A stretch of DNA of 64,000 nucleotides. Source: Yoonia sp. GPGPB17 (GTDB lineage Bacteria; Pseudomonadota; Alphaproteobacteria; Rhodobacterales; Rhodobacteraceae). Below are positions 39,043 to 47,601 of this stretch, in pieces. The stretch covers positions 3,596,001 through 3,660,000 of the forward strand of contig NZ_JATACI010000002.1 of assembly GCF_037892195.1 (NCBI RefSeq), written 5' to 3'. A program made the position numbers and the translations under genes. The notes under the pieces are model-generated. The model was given only the letters and a program-made list of their open reading frames with translations. It was not told the origin of the DNA and did not search any database. How positions within the stretch are numbered: position 1 is the stretch's first letter; each line of letters starts with the position of its first letter.

Positions 39043-40407
39043 ATGCCACCCAACCTTCTAAAATGGTCATTCCCCAAAAGGACGGCAAGCAACCGCTTAG
39101 GTCAGCTATCCTCGATTGCTGAAGCAGAGACTATCGGCAGTTTGGAGTACATCGCCAATGTTGGTCTCCTAAGTTTGGCGAGTATCGCTGGCGCAGCGGT
39201 TTTCGGGCTTTGGTGGCCTGTTGTGATCGTTGCGATCTATATTGGCTTGTTCACGTTGGAAAAATGGCTGGCCAAACGTGCCGTGGAAGCGGCGCGCGCG
39301 TCATCTTATTGGCTGGTACTGGGGCTGCTTTTCGCACGAGCGATCACCTACTGTGTGCTCTTCGTGTATGTGTGGAGTTTGGAGGGCGACGTCTACAAGT
39401 TTGCGACTGCCGCACTTGTCGTTGCCGCGACGATCAACATATTTATGTTTCATGCCACGTACTATGAAATCATTGTGGCTACCTGTGTCCCGCTGTGGTT
39501 CGGATTCCTCGCTATCACCGGCCTTGCATTCGTCGAGTTTGGCCTAGCCATGGAACCGTTCATGTTCTTGCTAACGTCATTCTGCATCCTGCCGTACTTC
39601 CTGCTCGCGCTCAAATTTGCACAAGAGCGATGGACGAAGAACGATATGATCCAGCAGTCCTTCAATCACACGCAGAAGTTGGACGCTTTGGGGCATCTGG
39701 TTGCGGGGGTGGCACATGATTTCAACAACATCCTGACAGTAACCCGTGGCAACGCAGAGTTGTTGGCAGGCTCTGCCGACGAAGCACAGGATGAACTGGT
39801 CCACGAGATTATGAAAGCAAGCGACCGCGGTGCGGCATTGGCGGGGCAACTGCTGGCCTTTGGACGCCGCAGCATTCTGTCGCCCGAACCCATTCAGATC
39901 GTACATTTCTTTGACAGCATGAAGGCCTTGCTCCAGCGGGTTCTGCCAGAGAACATTCGCCTGGCGTTTTCGATCGCGCCTGACTTGCCTGCCATTTTTG
40001 TTGACAAGCATCAGTTGGAAACAGCGATTGTCAACCTTGCGACAAATGCGCGGGACGCAATCACAGGCGGCGGCCGCATTGACATCACTGCAGAGTCCAT
40101 TGCCTTTGACGCTTGTGATCTTGGTCAATGCGATGGCAATCTGCAGCCAGGCGCGTATGTGATGATCAGCGTTGCCGATGATGGTGTCGGTATCCCTGAT
40201 AACCTGCAAGAAAGCATCTTTGACCCATTCTTCACAACGAAACCGGTGGGCAAAGGGTCGGGCCTTGGATTGCCCATGGTTATTGGGTTTGCAGAACAAT
40301 CATCTGGCGGTGTTCGTCTGGAAAGCAAGGTCGGTTATGGTACGCGCGTGACCTTGTTTTTTCCCATATTGCAAAGCAATGATGTGGAAGGTTCTAACCG
40401 CCACTAA
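39043..40407 (+). CDS. Membrane sensor histidine kinase
   Basis: A 454-residue kinase. Six hydrophobic segments fill residues about 40-190; the dimerisation/phosphoacceptor helix reads LVAGVAHDFNNILTVTRGNAELL. The ATP-binding domain has N-box NLATNARDAI, ISVADDGVGIP and GKGSGLGLPMVIGF. The H-box type (HDFNN) is that of hybrid kinases, but no receiver domain follows. No response regulator gene lies next to it, so the partner is elsewhere. The ATG 39043 has AAAGAG upstream; GTG 39025 is an alternative. Confidence 0.88.
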   Translation: MPPNLLKWSFPKRTASNRLGQLSSIAEAETIGSLEYIANVGLLSLASIAGAAVFGLWWPVVIVAIYIGLFTLEKWLAKRAVEAARASSYWLVLGLLFARAITYCVLFVYVWSLEGDVYKFATAALVVAATINIFMFHATYYEIIVATCVPLWFGFLAITGLAFVEFGLAMEPFMFLLTSFCILPYFLLALKFAQERWTKNDMIQQSFNHTQKLDALGHLVAGVAHDFNNILTVTRGNAELLAGSADEAQDELVHEIMKASDRGAALAGQLLAFGRRSILSPEPIQIVHFFDSMKALLQRVLPENIRLAFSIAPDLPAIFVDKHQLETAIVNLATNARDAITGGGRIDITAESIAFDACDLGQCDGNLQPGAYVMISVADDGVGIPDNLQESIFDPFFTTKPVGKGSGLGLPMVIGFAEQSSGGVRLESKVGYGTRVTLFFPILQSNDVEGSNRH

Positions 40408-40469
40408 GGCCCTGTGGAAACGTGCCGATTTCACTTGTGTTCCGCGACTGGCAAGTGTGGTGTGGCGGC

Positions 40470-41670
40470 ATGAAGCTCAACGGTCCCTTTCTCTTTATTC
40501 TTGCAACACTTCTTATTGATGCGATTGGTATCGGGATCGTCTTCCCAATCATGCCTGACCTGATGGATCGTGTTGGCGCAGGCTCGACGGCAGAAGGCGC
40601 ATTCTGGGGCGGCGTGATGATGTCGGCCTATGCCGCCGCAATGTTTGTCTTTGGCCCGATCATTGGCAGCCTTTCAGATGCCTATGGCCGTTAAGCCTGT
40701 TCTGATCGCTGCCTTGCTGACGCTGACAATCGATTACGTGATTATGGCATTGGCACAGACCTATTGGGTTCTGTTGGTCGGACGCATCATCGCTGGCATG
40801 GCCGGGGCCACCTATATCACCGCAACCGCCTATATCGCCGACATTGCCAAACCCGAAGAACGTGGGGCTGCCTTTGGCATGATTGGGGCGGCCTTCGGGA
40901 TTGGCTTTGTATTGGGTCCGGCGCTTGGCGGCGTTGCTTCGGGCTGGCATATAACAGCACCGTTTTGGATTGCTGCAGGGTTGTCGGCGCTGAATGTGGC
41001 CTTTGGTATCTTCATCCTGCCGGAATCGCTCAAGGACGAAAACCGCCGCCCCTTTGGCAGACGCGACCTGAACCCTTTCGGTACGATTAAACGGGCTTTT
41101 TTGATCCCCGGGCTGGCAATCCCGTTGATCTGCATTTTTGTCTTTGAGTTCGCCAATATGGTCTACCCGACGCTCTGGGCCTTTTGGGGACGTGAAGTCT
41201 TTGGCTGGGATGGCTTTACGATTGGGCTGACACTATCAGCCTATGGCGTGCTGATCGCCATCGTGCAGGCCGGTGTGCTGCCACAAATGACCAAGCGCTT
41301 TGGTGATTTCAGAACCCTCGTCATAGCGACAGCGGCGGCTATCATTGGCATGATTGGCTTTGGCTTCGCGGGTGCCGTTTGGGCCGTTGCTGTTTTCCTG
41401 CCTTTTGCTGCGCTCTCAGACATGGCCCCGCCGCTGATGACTGCTTTTGCCGCGAACTGTGCAGAAGAAGACCAGCAGGGCCTTGTCCAAGGCGTGATCG
41501 CGTCGCTTTCTTCCATCGCAGCTGTAGCCGCTCCGCTGGTTTTGACAGGCGTGTTCGAACGCTTTGTCAATGGCGGCGGTATATACTTGCCGGGCGCGCC
41601 TTATCTGTTGGCTACTTTGCTGATCGTGGCGATCGTTCCGCTGATCTTAAGGTTCAGATACCTCAAATAG
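40470..41670 (+). CDS. MFS transporter, TCR/Tet-like, frameshifted
   Basis: A 12-helix exporter of about 399 residues after repair, of the tetracycline-resistance-like (TetA) branch. The motif GSLSDAYGR(K) of the 2-3 loop is interrupted: TAA follows GR directly at 40692-40694 and KPVLIAALLTLTIDYVI continues in another frame. One extra T at 40691-40692 explains it. ATG 40470 (MKLNGPFLFILATLL) is preferred. Substrate unknown; it need not be a drug. It converges on the 138-residue gene with an 8-bp overlap. Confidence 0.87.
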
Positions 41671-42079
41671 CTTTGATCCGGTTGTTTCGCGCGTTGTGTT
41701 CCAGTTCAGCCCAGCCCAGCATTTCCAACACCGGCGAGACGTAATTTGCAAAACGACCGCGATATCCTTTGCGCAGCCCATAGTATCCCCCAACCGGGTT
41801 ATCGGCGCTACGCGCCCATGCCTCTAGCGTGCCTTCCTTGACCGGTTTGCTCTCGTCGGCGTTGCCAAGCGGCATCCAATCACCATGCATCTTGAGCATC
41901 GCATGCGCGTCTTCCAGTGCACGCAGTTGGTATGACAGTTGCGTCTTGCCCACCCGCACCACTAAGGCGGGTGGTTTGGTTGCCTCATCCTTCCAGACTT
42001 CAAACTCCGAGGTCAGTGACGGTGTTTTTAGAATCCAAGGATCTCCAACGACCCCCATTCCATATGTCACGCGGTTCAT
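41663..42079 (-). CDS. Conserved hypothetical protein (138 aa)
   Basis: A soluble 138-residue protein with no signal or membrane segment. It opens MNRVTYGMGVVGDPWILKTP and ends in a basic LEHNARNNRIKAI; aromatic and Lys residues in GYYGLRKGYRGRFANYV are conspicuous. I do not recognise the family. Its ATG overlaps the stop of the upstream SRPBCC gene as ATGA, so both are translated together and may act in one process, under the divergent regulator. Confidence 0.75.
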   Translation of the reverse strand: MNRVTYGMGVVGDPWILKTPSLTSEFEVWKDEATKPPALVVRVGKTQLSYQLRALEDAHAMLKMHGDWMPLGNADESKPVKEGTLEAWARSADNPVGGYYGLRKGYRGRFANYVSPVLEMLGWAELEHNARNNRIKAI

Positions 42080-42498
42080 GCTTGAGCCTCCGCTGCTGTT
42101 TTCAGCGCATCCGCGAACTTTTCAAAGCTCGGCTGCAAATCAGGAATGAACCGTGTGATCAGCCGCTTCAGCGGGCCTGCGTATGTCTCTTGCATCATAA
42201 ACCGTGTTCCTGTTGCTGTGGGATTCAGCCTGAATTGCCGATTGCCCAGGAACAAGCCAAGCGGCATGCCACCGTGCCATTCCATTTGTCTCTCGGGCTG
42301 CATGATGGCCACTTTAATCGGAAAGGGCCGTTTGGGGTCCACTTCGGACCACAGTTTGAACGACTTGTTTAGGGCAATCTGCCCCTCAATCCTGATTATA
42401 CTAAAGGTACCATCTGATAGGCGCGTTGCGTCGGTCAGGATTGACCAAACGGCTGCAGGGGACGCCGCAATATCGCGGCTGACGTAGTGGGGTGTCAT
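42076..42498 (-). CDS. SRPBCC family protein
   Basis: A 140-residue START-like protein, with the family's start (DIAASPAAVWSILTDATRL) and a C-terminal helix LITRFIPDLQPSFEKFADAL. The SRPBCC fold binds hydrophobic ligands; the ligand is not deducible. The ATG 42498 faces the regulator gene across 75 bp containing a perfect palindrome. The 3' end is coupled to the 138-residue gene. Confidence 0.85.
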   Translation of the reverse strand: MTPHYVSRDIAASPAAVWSILTDATRLSDGTFSIIRIEGQIALNKSFKLWSEVDPKRPFPIKVAIMQPERQMEWHGGMPLGLFLGNRQFRLNPTATGTRFMMQETYAGPLKRLITRFIPDLQPSFEKFADALKTAAEAQA

Positions 42499-42538
42499 GT
42501 GAACTCCTTGACTTGACACCATACCAGTTAGCAACCCT

Positions 42539-42561
42539 AATATGACATCTTATGTCATATT
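42539..42561. promoter_or_regulatory. Palindromic operator between SRPBCC gene and regulator
   Basis: AATATGACAT-CTT-ATGTCATATT is a perfect 10-bp inverted repeat with a 3-base spacer. It lies 12 bp before the regulator ATG and 40 bp before the SRPBCC ATG, so one bound dimer could control both genes. Confidence 0.75.
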
Positions 42562-42573
42562 TGAGAACTTGAG

Positions 42574-43185
42574 ATGCGCGCCTCTCGTCTATTGCAAATT
42601 CTGCTGCTGCTCCAAAACCGGGGGCGCCTGACATCCGCCGAGTTGGCTGCAGAGTTAGAAGTAACGCCACGCACGATCTTGCGGGATGTGGATGCGATGA
42701 CCGAAGCGGGTTTGCCCATCATTGTATTTCAAGGCAATCAGGGCGGGATTGAACTGGGGTTCAATTATCGCACCAGATTGACGGGCCTCGACCAAGATGA
42801 AGCAGAAGCGCTTGGCGTGTTGTTGGCCGCAGAGCAGCCCGCGCTGGGCGTCCTTGGCATGTCTGATGCGGCGCGGCGCGCCATCGCCAAACTGATCGAA
42901 AGCTTCCCCGACAAAGTACGCGAAACAACGCAACGGGCCATGCGGCAGTACCCGGTGCACGCGGAAGAGCAACGGCCCGATCCGCGCATTGCGGCCTTTG
43001 CCGATGCTGTGCGCGGGCTGCGCATTGTCAGGATTAATGCAAGCGAAAGATCAGCACGGATCATTCACCCCAAAACGCTGCAGTTTTCCGGCACAGAGTG
43101 GACCGTTGCTGATGCCAAAACAGGCGAGGATATTCCGCTTCACGCTTGTGGCGATATCAACATCTCGGCGCATCGGTTTGGCTAA
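42574..43185 (+). CDS. YafY-family helix-turn-helix transcriptional regulator
   Basis: A 203-residue protein with an N-terminal HTH_11 domain (LLQNRGRLTSAELAAELEVT, then PRTILRDVDAMTEAGLPI) and a short middle/WYL-type effector region. It is shorter than full WYL regulators (about 310 residues). It faces the SRPBCC-138aa pair and most likely binds the palindrome at 42539-42561, controlling itself and its neighbours. The stop TAA is part of a 4-bp CTAA overlap with the convergent SnoaL gene. Confidence 0.85.
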   Translation: MRASRLLQILLLLQNRGRLTSAELAAELEVTPRTILRDVDAMTEAGLPIIVFQGNQGGIELGFNYRTRLTGLDQDEAEALGVLLAAEQPALGVLGMSDAARRAIAKLIESFPDKVRETTQRAMRQYPVHAEEQRPDPRIAAFADAVRGLRIVRINASERSARIIHPKTLQFSGTEWTVADAKTGEDIPLHACGDINISAHRFG

Positions 43186-44171
43186 AGCGCTTTCATCCGC
43201 CCTAGCACATCCAACCCCTGCAAATGCAGGAAGTGCAGAATGTCGATAAAGATCCAGTTTTCGGCTAACTTATCACCATCGCGGCGATACATGTCGACCA
43301 CCCGCATTTCCGAAGGCGCGCCCTCAGGCATGCCGAGATAACCGCCTGCGTTCGTCACACTCAGGTTGGCCCAGCCAAAGAAACCACCAAAACTGCCTTC
43401 GGCCAAACGGCAGATATGGCCATTGTAGACACGATCCTTGATTTGTGTGCGGAACGGCCTTTGGTGTTGTTCAACATAGCGGTCAATTGTGTAGGTCGCG
43501 CCGATCCCATCTGGTCCCCACCAGATCATATCGTCATGCCAACATTGGGCCAGCTCCTCTTGCGGCGTGGCGTATTTCTGGTGGGTGTTAATGTCACCAA
43601 TCATCGCATTGATTGTGGCGAGCGTTTTTTGCCCTTCTGCCGGATCAGCGTCGTCAAACAGCACCCCGTCATGCGTCGCAGGCCCCGGCTGGACCAAATG
43701 CATGCCCGTCTGCGGGGGCAGGGGATATTGGCCTGCCTGGTTCATCAGATGAACTAGGTCGCAGAACAGCGCGGTCTCAACAATCTTACCATCCACGACT
43801 TTGTTGAACTCTGCGTAGCGCAACATCGCGATGCGGCGGTTCGGTTTGATCCCCAGGAACGGCGCATCAAAGAGGCCCATCAGGTGCCCCATTGATATCA
43901 CCCAGACGGATTGGAAATCATCGATCTCATTATAGTAAGCAATGAAGATGTCCTGCCTGCGCTGCACTTTTGTCATTGCCGTCAGGAAGGGCGCCCAGAA
44001 GCTTTCGGCAACCGCCGCTGCCCCATGTTGTTCGTAAAACGGATGCATCCCGCGCCAGTGCCAATCCGCGCTCGTGCGCTCTGCCAACACATCAGCAACC
44101 GTTTCAGGGGTGGCTTTGGCCAAAGCATCATAATGGGCGCGCACCAGCGCCTTTTCGGATTGAAATGACAT
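43182..44171 (-). CDS. SnoaL-like two-domain protein (SnoaL-A)
   Basis: A 329-residue protein with two NTF2/SnoaL-like cone domains: residues about 1-150 (ADWHWRGMHPFYEQHG) and 160-329 (QCWHDDMIWWGPDGIGATYT, then GGFFGWANLSVT). SnoaL proteins bind or isomerise small organic molecules in their cone. It lies at the distal end of the left arm, after the two permease genes (4-bp spacing), so it belongs with the transporter. It has the same length as SnoaL-C at 52992. The reaction is unknown. Confidence 0.78.
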   Translation of the reverse strand: MSFQSEKALVRAHYDALAKATPETVADVLAERTSADWHWRGMHPFYEQHGAAAVAESFWAPFLTAMTKVQRRQDIFIAYYNEIDDFQSVWVISMGHLMGLFDAPFLGIKPNRRIAMLRYAEFNKVVDGKIVETALFCDLVHLMNQAGQYPLPPQTGMHLVQPGPATHDGVLFDDADPAEGQKTLATINAMIGDINTHQKYATPQEELAQCWHDDMIWWGPDGIGATYTIDRYVEQHQRPFRTQIKDRVYNGHICRLAEGSFGGFFGWANLSVTNAGGYLGMPEGAPSEMRVVDMYRRDGDKLAENWIFIDILHFLHLQGLDVLGRMKAL

Positions 44172-44175
44172 AGGT

Positions 44176-45054
44176 TTAGCCTTTCACAGCACCGGCAGTC
44201 AGACCAGAGACGATCTGCTTTTGGAAGAAGATGATCATCACAAAGAGCGGCGCCGTCACTGACACAACTGCTGCCACAGCAAACATGACGTTGCCCTTGG
44301 TTTGGGTCGTGCCTAGGAAGCTGACCAGCTTGGGCACCATCGTCTGGTTTTCCTTGCTCAGCAGCATCGTGGTCACCGCAAAATCGTTATAGGCCAAGAG
44401 GAAGCTGAACAGCCCCGTGGTAATCACACCCGGCCACATCACCGGGATGATCACGTGGCGGAAAGCCTGAAAGCGGGTGCAGCCATCGACCATCGCGCTT
44501 TCGTCCAGATCTTTGGGGATGTTTTTGAAGAATGCGTGCAGCATCCACAGCGTAAAGGGCTGGTTGATCGCTACCAGCACGATAATCGTCGTGCTCAAAT
44601 GTCCCCATAGGTTCCATTCAAAAAACGGCAGCAGGTAGCCTGACACAAGCGTCAGCGGCGGCATCGCGCGGAACATCAGCGCGAACAACAGGAACCAGAA
44701 GGCATAGCGATAGGTGGAACGGGACAAGGCATAGCCGCCCAAAGTGCCGCAGGTCAGCGAGATGGTGACCACACAGACACAGACAATCAACGTGTTGAGG
44801 GCAGCGCGCCAGAACTCTTCCTGTATCCAGGCACCGTAGTAGCCATCGCCGGTAAAGCTGCCGCCGGTCTCGACCCGGGTCAGCGTACCAAAGATTGAGT
44901 TGGCCCAGTCTGCTTTCGAAAAGAAATCGCCCTCAACCTTGAATGAGCCCCAAAGCGTCCAGATGAAGGGAAAGGCGGCCATGACCAGCCAGAGGCCGAG
45001 AAATCCATAGGCCAAGAGTTTGGTCGTTGGGGAAAGTCGGGTTGCTTTTGACAT
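44176..45054 (-). CDS. ABC sugar-type permease (MalG-like)
   Basis: A 292-residue inner-membrane permease of the CUT1 family with six membrane helices. The cytoplasmic EAA loop reads DESAMVDGCTRFQAFRHVI, which contacts the ATPase. Start ATG 45054 (MSKATRLSP) is 4 bp from the stop of the partner permease gene; the longer in-frame start overlaps that gene. It pairs with the permease at 45059, the binding protein at 46145 and the ATPase at 47602. Confidence 0.92.
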   Translation of the reverse strand: MSKATRLSPTTKLLAYGFLGLWLVMAAFPFIWTLWGSFKVEGDFFSKADWANSIFGTLTRVETGGSFTGDGYYGAWIQEEFWRAALNTLIVCVCVVTISLTCGTLGGYALSRSTYRYAFWFLLFALMFRAMPPLTLVSGYLLPFFEWNLWGHLSTTIIVLVAINQPFTLWMLHAFFKNIPKDLDESAMVDGCTRFQAFRHVIIPVMWPGVITTGLFSFLLAYNDFAVTTMLLSKENQTMVPKLVSFLGTTQTKGNVMFAVAAVVSVTAPLFVMIIFFQKQIVSGLTAGAVKG

Positions 45055-45058
45055 TGGA

Positions 45059-46084
45059 CTACCGCGCCTTTCCGAAGTCGCGCCATGTGCGCACAAGAAC
45101 CGGTGATAGCAGGATCGCAACGCCGATGATTGTCAGAACCGAGGTGGCCGCAGCTGAGGACAGCAGCCGGGTCTCGCCGCCCAGATCGTTGAAGATCGCA
45201 AAGGATAGCGATCTTGCATGCGCCTGAGCGCTGAAGCTCACGATGGGTTCAAAGACACGGAAATTGTCCATCAGTTGGATCAGGGCGATAAACGTCGTTA
45301 GGGGCACCAGATGGGGAATGACAACATAACGAATGCGCTGCCAGCGGGTCGCGCCATCAATCATCGCCGCCTCAAGCGTGTCGGTATTCACGGTTTGCAG
45401 GCCCGCATAGTAAACAATGAAAGCAAAGGGGGCGGACGACCAAATGCCGTAGACCATCAACATGATCCACATCAGCGGGGTTGATGCCTTGACCGAAAGA
45501 CCAGGGTCATCTGCCAGCCATTGCAGGGCCGTACCCAGAACACCACGCGCATCCACCATCCAAAAGAGGACGAGCGCGCCCACGATAGGGGTGACGATCA
45601 TGGGCAAAAGAGAAAGAAAGATCGTCGGGCCTCGCATCGCCCGCGCCACAGCATTGACCCCAATAGCGATCAGGAAGCCAAAGATAATCGTGAGCGGCGT
45701 GACAATGGCCGTGTAAGTCAGCGTAAAGGCAATCGCGTCATAGAAGGGCAGGTTCATCAGTGAACCCGCAAAATCGCGCATGCTGACGGAACTGGCCCAA
45801 GCTTCGCCCACCTCTGCAAAAGCAAGGTGATTGCGGTCTTTGTAGATGTCCAGGCCAGCCCATTGCCCCAAAGGTTGCGCATCGCGCAGTGCTTGGGTGG
45901 CTTCCAGATCGACGGCTTCGGCCTTGGTGCAGCCGAACGGCCCGCAATTTTCAACTTCGATGATGACCTGCTCGTGTTCTTGGTACAGCGACTGTGTGAC
46001 CACCGAAACGATCGGAAAAGCAATAAAGATGAGCATCAGCAGTGCTGACGGCAGGACAAACCAGAAAAAAGATGAATGCTTCAT
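45059..46084 (-). CDS. ABC sugar-type permease (MalF-like)
   Basis: A 341-residue CUT1 permease. Its EAA loop is LEAAMIDGATRWQRIRYVVI. Between the first and second membrane helices there is an unusually long periplasmic stretch of roughly 70 residues with two cysteines (ENCGPFGCTKAEAVDLEATQ), as in the large P2 loop of MalF. This loop may grip the binding protein; the cysteines could form a disulfide. It lies 60 bp after the binding-protein gene. Confidence 0.92.
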   Translation of the reverse strand: MKHSSFFWFVLPSALLMLIFIAFPIVSVVTQSLYQEHEQVIIEVENCGPFGCTKAEAVDLEATQALRDAQPLGQWAGLDIYKDRNHLAFAEVGEAWASSVSMRDFAGSLMNLPFYDAIAFTLTYTAIVTPLTIIFGFLIAIGVNAVARAMRGPTIFLSLLPMIVTPIVGALVLFWMVDARGVLGTALQWLADDPGLSVKASTPLMWIMLMVYGIWSSAPFAFIVYYAGLQTVNTDTLEAAMIDGATRWQRIRYVVIPHLVPLTTFIALIQLMDNFRVFEPIVSFSAQAHARSLSFAIFNDLGGETRLLSSAAATSVLTIIGVAILLSPVLVRTWRDFGKAR

Positions 46085-46144
46085 TTGCGACGCCCCAGAA
46101 TTTAGTCAGGAAAGGCGCGGGGAAGCGCCTTTCCGTGGGGTTTC

Positions 46145-47374
46145 TTACTGCAGGAAGCCTTTTTCGGTCGCCGCAGCGGTGTAGGCCGCTTCGATATCTG
46201 CCAATGTCTGCTCGGCGCTTTCGTTGCCCTGCAGGAAGTCGGCAATATTGTCACCCAGCGCTGTGTGCAGCAGGCCCTGGAACGGGCGCATGGGGTAAGG
46301 GGTGGACCCAGCAGCGACTGAGGCCAGAACGCCTTCGTTAACCGCTTCAGGCTGATAGCCTTCCATCAACCAAACGGCTTCACTCATGGTTTGTTCGTTC
46401 AAGATCGCCGGTGACACGCCTGCGGCCATCGCCTGAAAGGTTGCGGCTGCATCTTCATCGCTGATGTTCTTCGCCACGGTCCAGCCATCCCACCACAATG
46501 TGGTTGCTGGCGTGCCGCTGTCGCCCACCATCAATGGGCCAGATACCATTGTGTTTTCATAGACTTCCGGTGCTGAGCCTTCGTCGTCCATCAGAACACC
46601 CGTCCGGCTGCCCCACATATTCATAAGCGCCACGTTGCCCGCTTCCCACTCAGCCGATGTCGCATTGCTGTCGTGGGTCAGGTAATCAGGGTTCATGTAG
46701 GCGGTCAGTGCTTTCATCATCTCCAGCGCCTCAACGCCTTGGGCGTTGTTGATGCTCACTTCAGCAGTGCCGGGCGTGAAGAACTCGCCACCTGTCCCGA
46801 TATACATGTTGGTGAATTCCTGTGCGAGGTTCCAACCAGCGGCATAGGCGCCACCCACAGGGTTTTCCATGATGCCGGCGGCACGGATGGCCTCGGCCGC
46901 GGCAAGGACCTCTTCATAGGATGTCGGTATATCCAGGCCGACCTGCTCAAGCACATCGGCGCGGTATACCAGGTGCTGGGCGTTCGCCATGAACGCGACA
47001 GCCATGATCTTGCCATCAACGGTGATCAACTGCTGGGCAGGGATGTCCTGACCATACGCGGCAACCAAAGCATCAAGGGGTTGAATGACATCTTCGTTGA
47101 TCAGGGCAACAATGGATGAATTGGCAACAATCGCTGTTGTGTACTCTGCCGGGTTACCGGTCATGCCCGCGACGTTCAGTGTCTGGTGATCGGCTGTCAG
47201 GTTCGACGTGAATTCGATACCGGCGCATGCGCCCGCGTTTGCAGCCACAGTTTGGATCGCAGGAAACTCATTGCCGATGATGCTGACACGGCCATCAGCT
47301 TCGCAAGCCAGAGCGCCGGTTGCCGCAAGTGCTGCAACCGCAGTGCCCAACATAGTCGTTTTCCAGATTTTCAT
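46145..47374 (-). CDS. ABC transporter solute-binding protein (CUT1 type)
   Basis: A 409-residue periplasmic protein of the family-1 solute-binding group. The signal peptide is MKIWKTTMLGTAVAALAATG with cleavage after ALA. Aromatic residues in TTLWWDGWTVAKN and FQGLLHTALGDNI are typical of the ligand site. The start ATG 47374 has GGGAGGTT upstream. It leads the left arm of the locus, 77 bp from operator 1. The ligand is unknown; CUT1 systems carry sugars, polyols and glycerol-phosphate-like compounds. Confidence 0.93.
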   Translation of the reverse strand: MKIWKTTMLGTAVAALAATGALACEADGRVSIIGNEFPAIQTVAANAGACAGIEFTSNLTADHQTLNVAGMTGNPAEYTTAIVANSSIVALINEDVIQPLDALVAAYGQDIPAQQLITVDGKIMAVAFMANAQHLVYRADVLEQVGLDIPTSYEEVLAAAEAIRAAGIMENPVGGAYAAGWNLAQEFTNMYIGTGGEFFTPGTAEVSINNAQGVEALEMMKALTAYMNPDYLTHDSNATSAEWEAGNVALMNMWGSRTGVLMDDEGSAPEVYENTMVSGPLMVGDSGTPATTLWWDGWTVAKNISDEDAAATFQAMAAGVSPAILNEQTMSEAVWLMEGYQPEAVNEGVLASVAAGSTPYPMRPFQGLLHTALGDNIADFLQGNESAEQTLADIEAAYTAAATEKGFLQ

Positions 47375-47450
47375 TTTAAGAACCTCCCAGTTGTTCCTTT
47401 GTACCGGTGTGTCCCGGCTGAATATTGGCCACACGCGAATCGCGGCGACT

Positions 47451-47466
47451 TTGCATACGTTTGCAA
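47451..47466. promoter_or_regulatory. Operator 1 of the LacI-regulated divergent promoter
   Basis: TTGCATACGTTTGCAA: near-palindrome with a central CG, the form expected for LacI/GalR proteins. It lies 76 bp upstream of the binding-protein ATG. Its exact reverse complement is operator 2. Confidence 0.82.
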
Positions 47467-47575
47467 TTTAACCTGCAAAGACCTACATTGCGCAAGTACA
47501 TTGCGTCTGAAAATGGAAGAATTTGCATTTTCTCCGATTAGGGCTTGCCAGTTTTCAGGAATCGCGCCAGTGTTT

Positions 47576-47591
47576 TTGCAAACGTATGCAA
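47576..47591. promoter_or_regulatory. Operator 2 of the LacI-regulated divergent promoter
   Basis: TTGCAAACGTATGCAA, the exact reverse complement of operator 1, centred 125 bp away. It ends 10 bp before the ATPase ATG and overlaps its ribosome-binding region (AAGGGG), so a bound repressor would block the right arm directly. The spacing would suit looping. Confidence 0.82.
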
Positions 47592-47601
47592 GGGGCGCAA
47601 C

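Noticed and set aside
42491..42520. GGTGTCA...TGACACC inverted repeat near the SRPBCC start
   Set aside because: Arms are only 7 bp, 16 bp apart, and one arm is in the coding sequence; the perfect palindrome at 42539 is the better operator.
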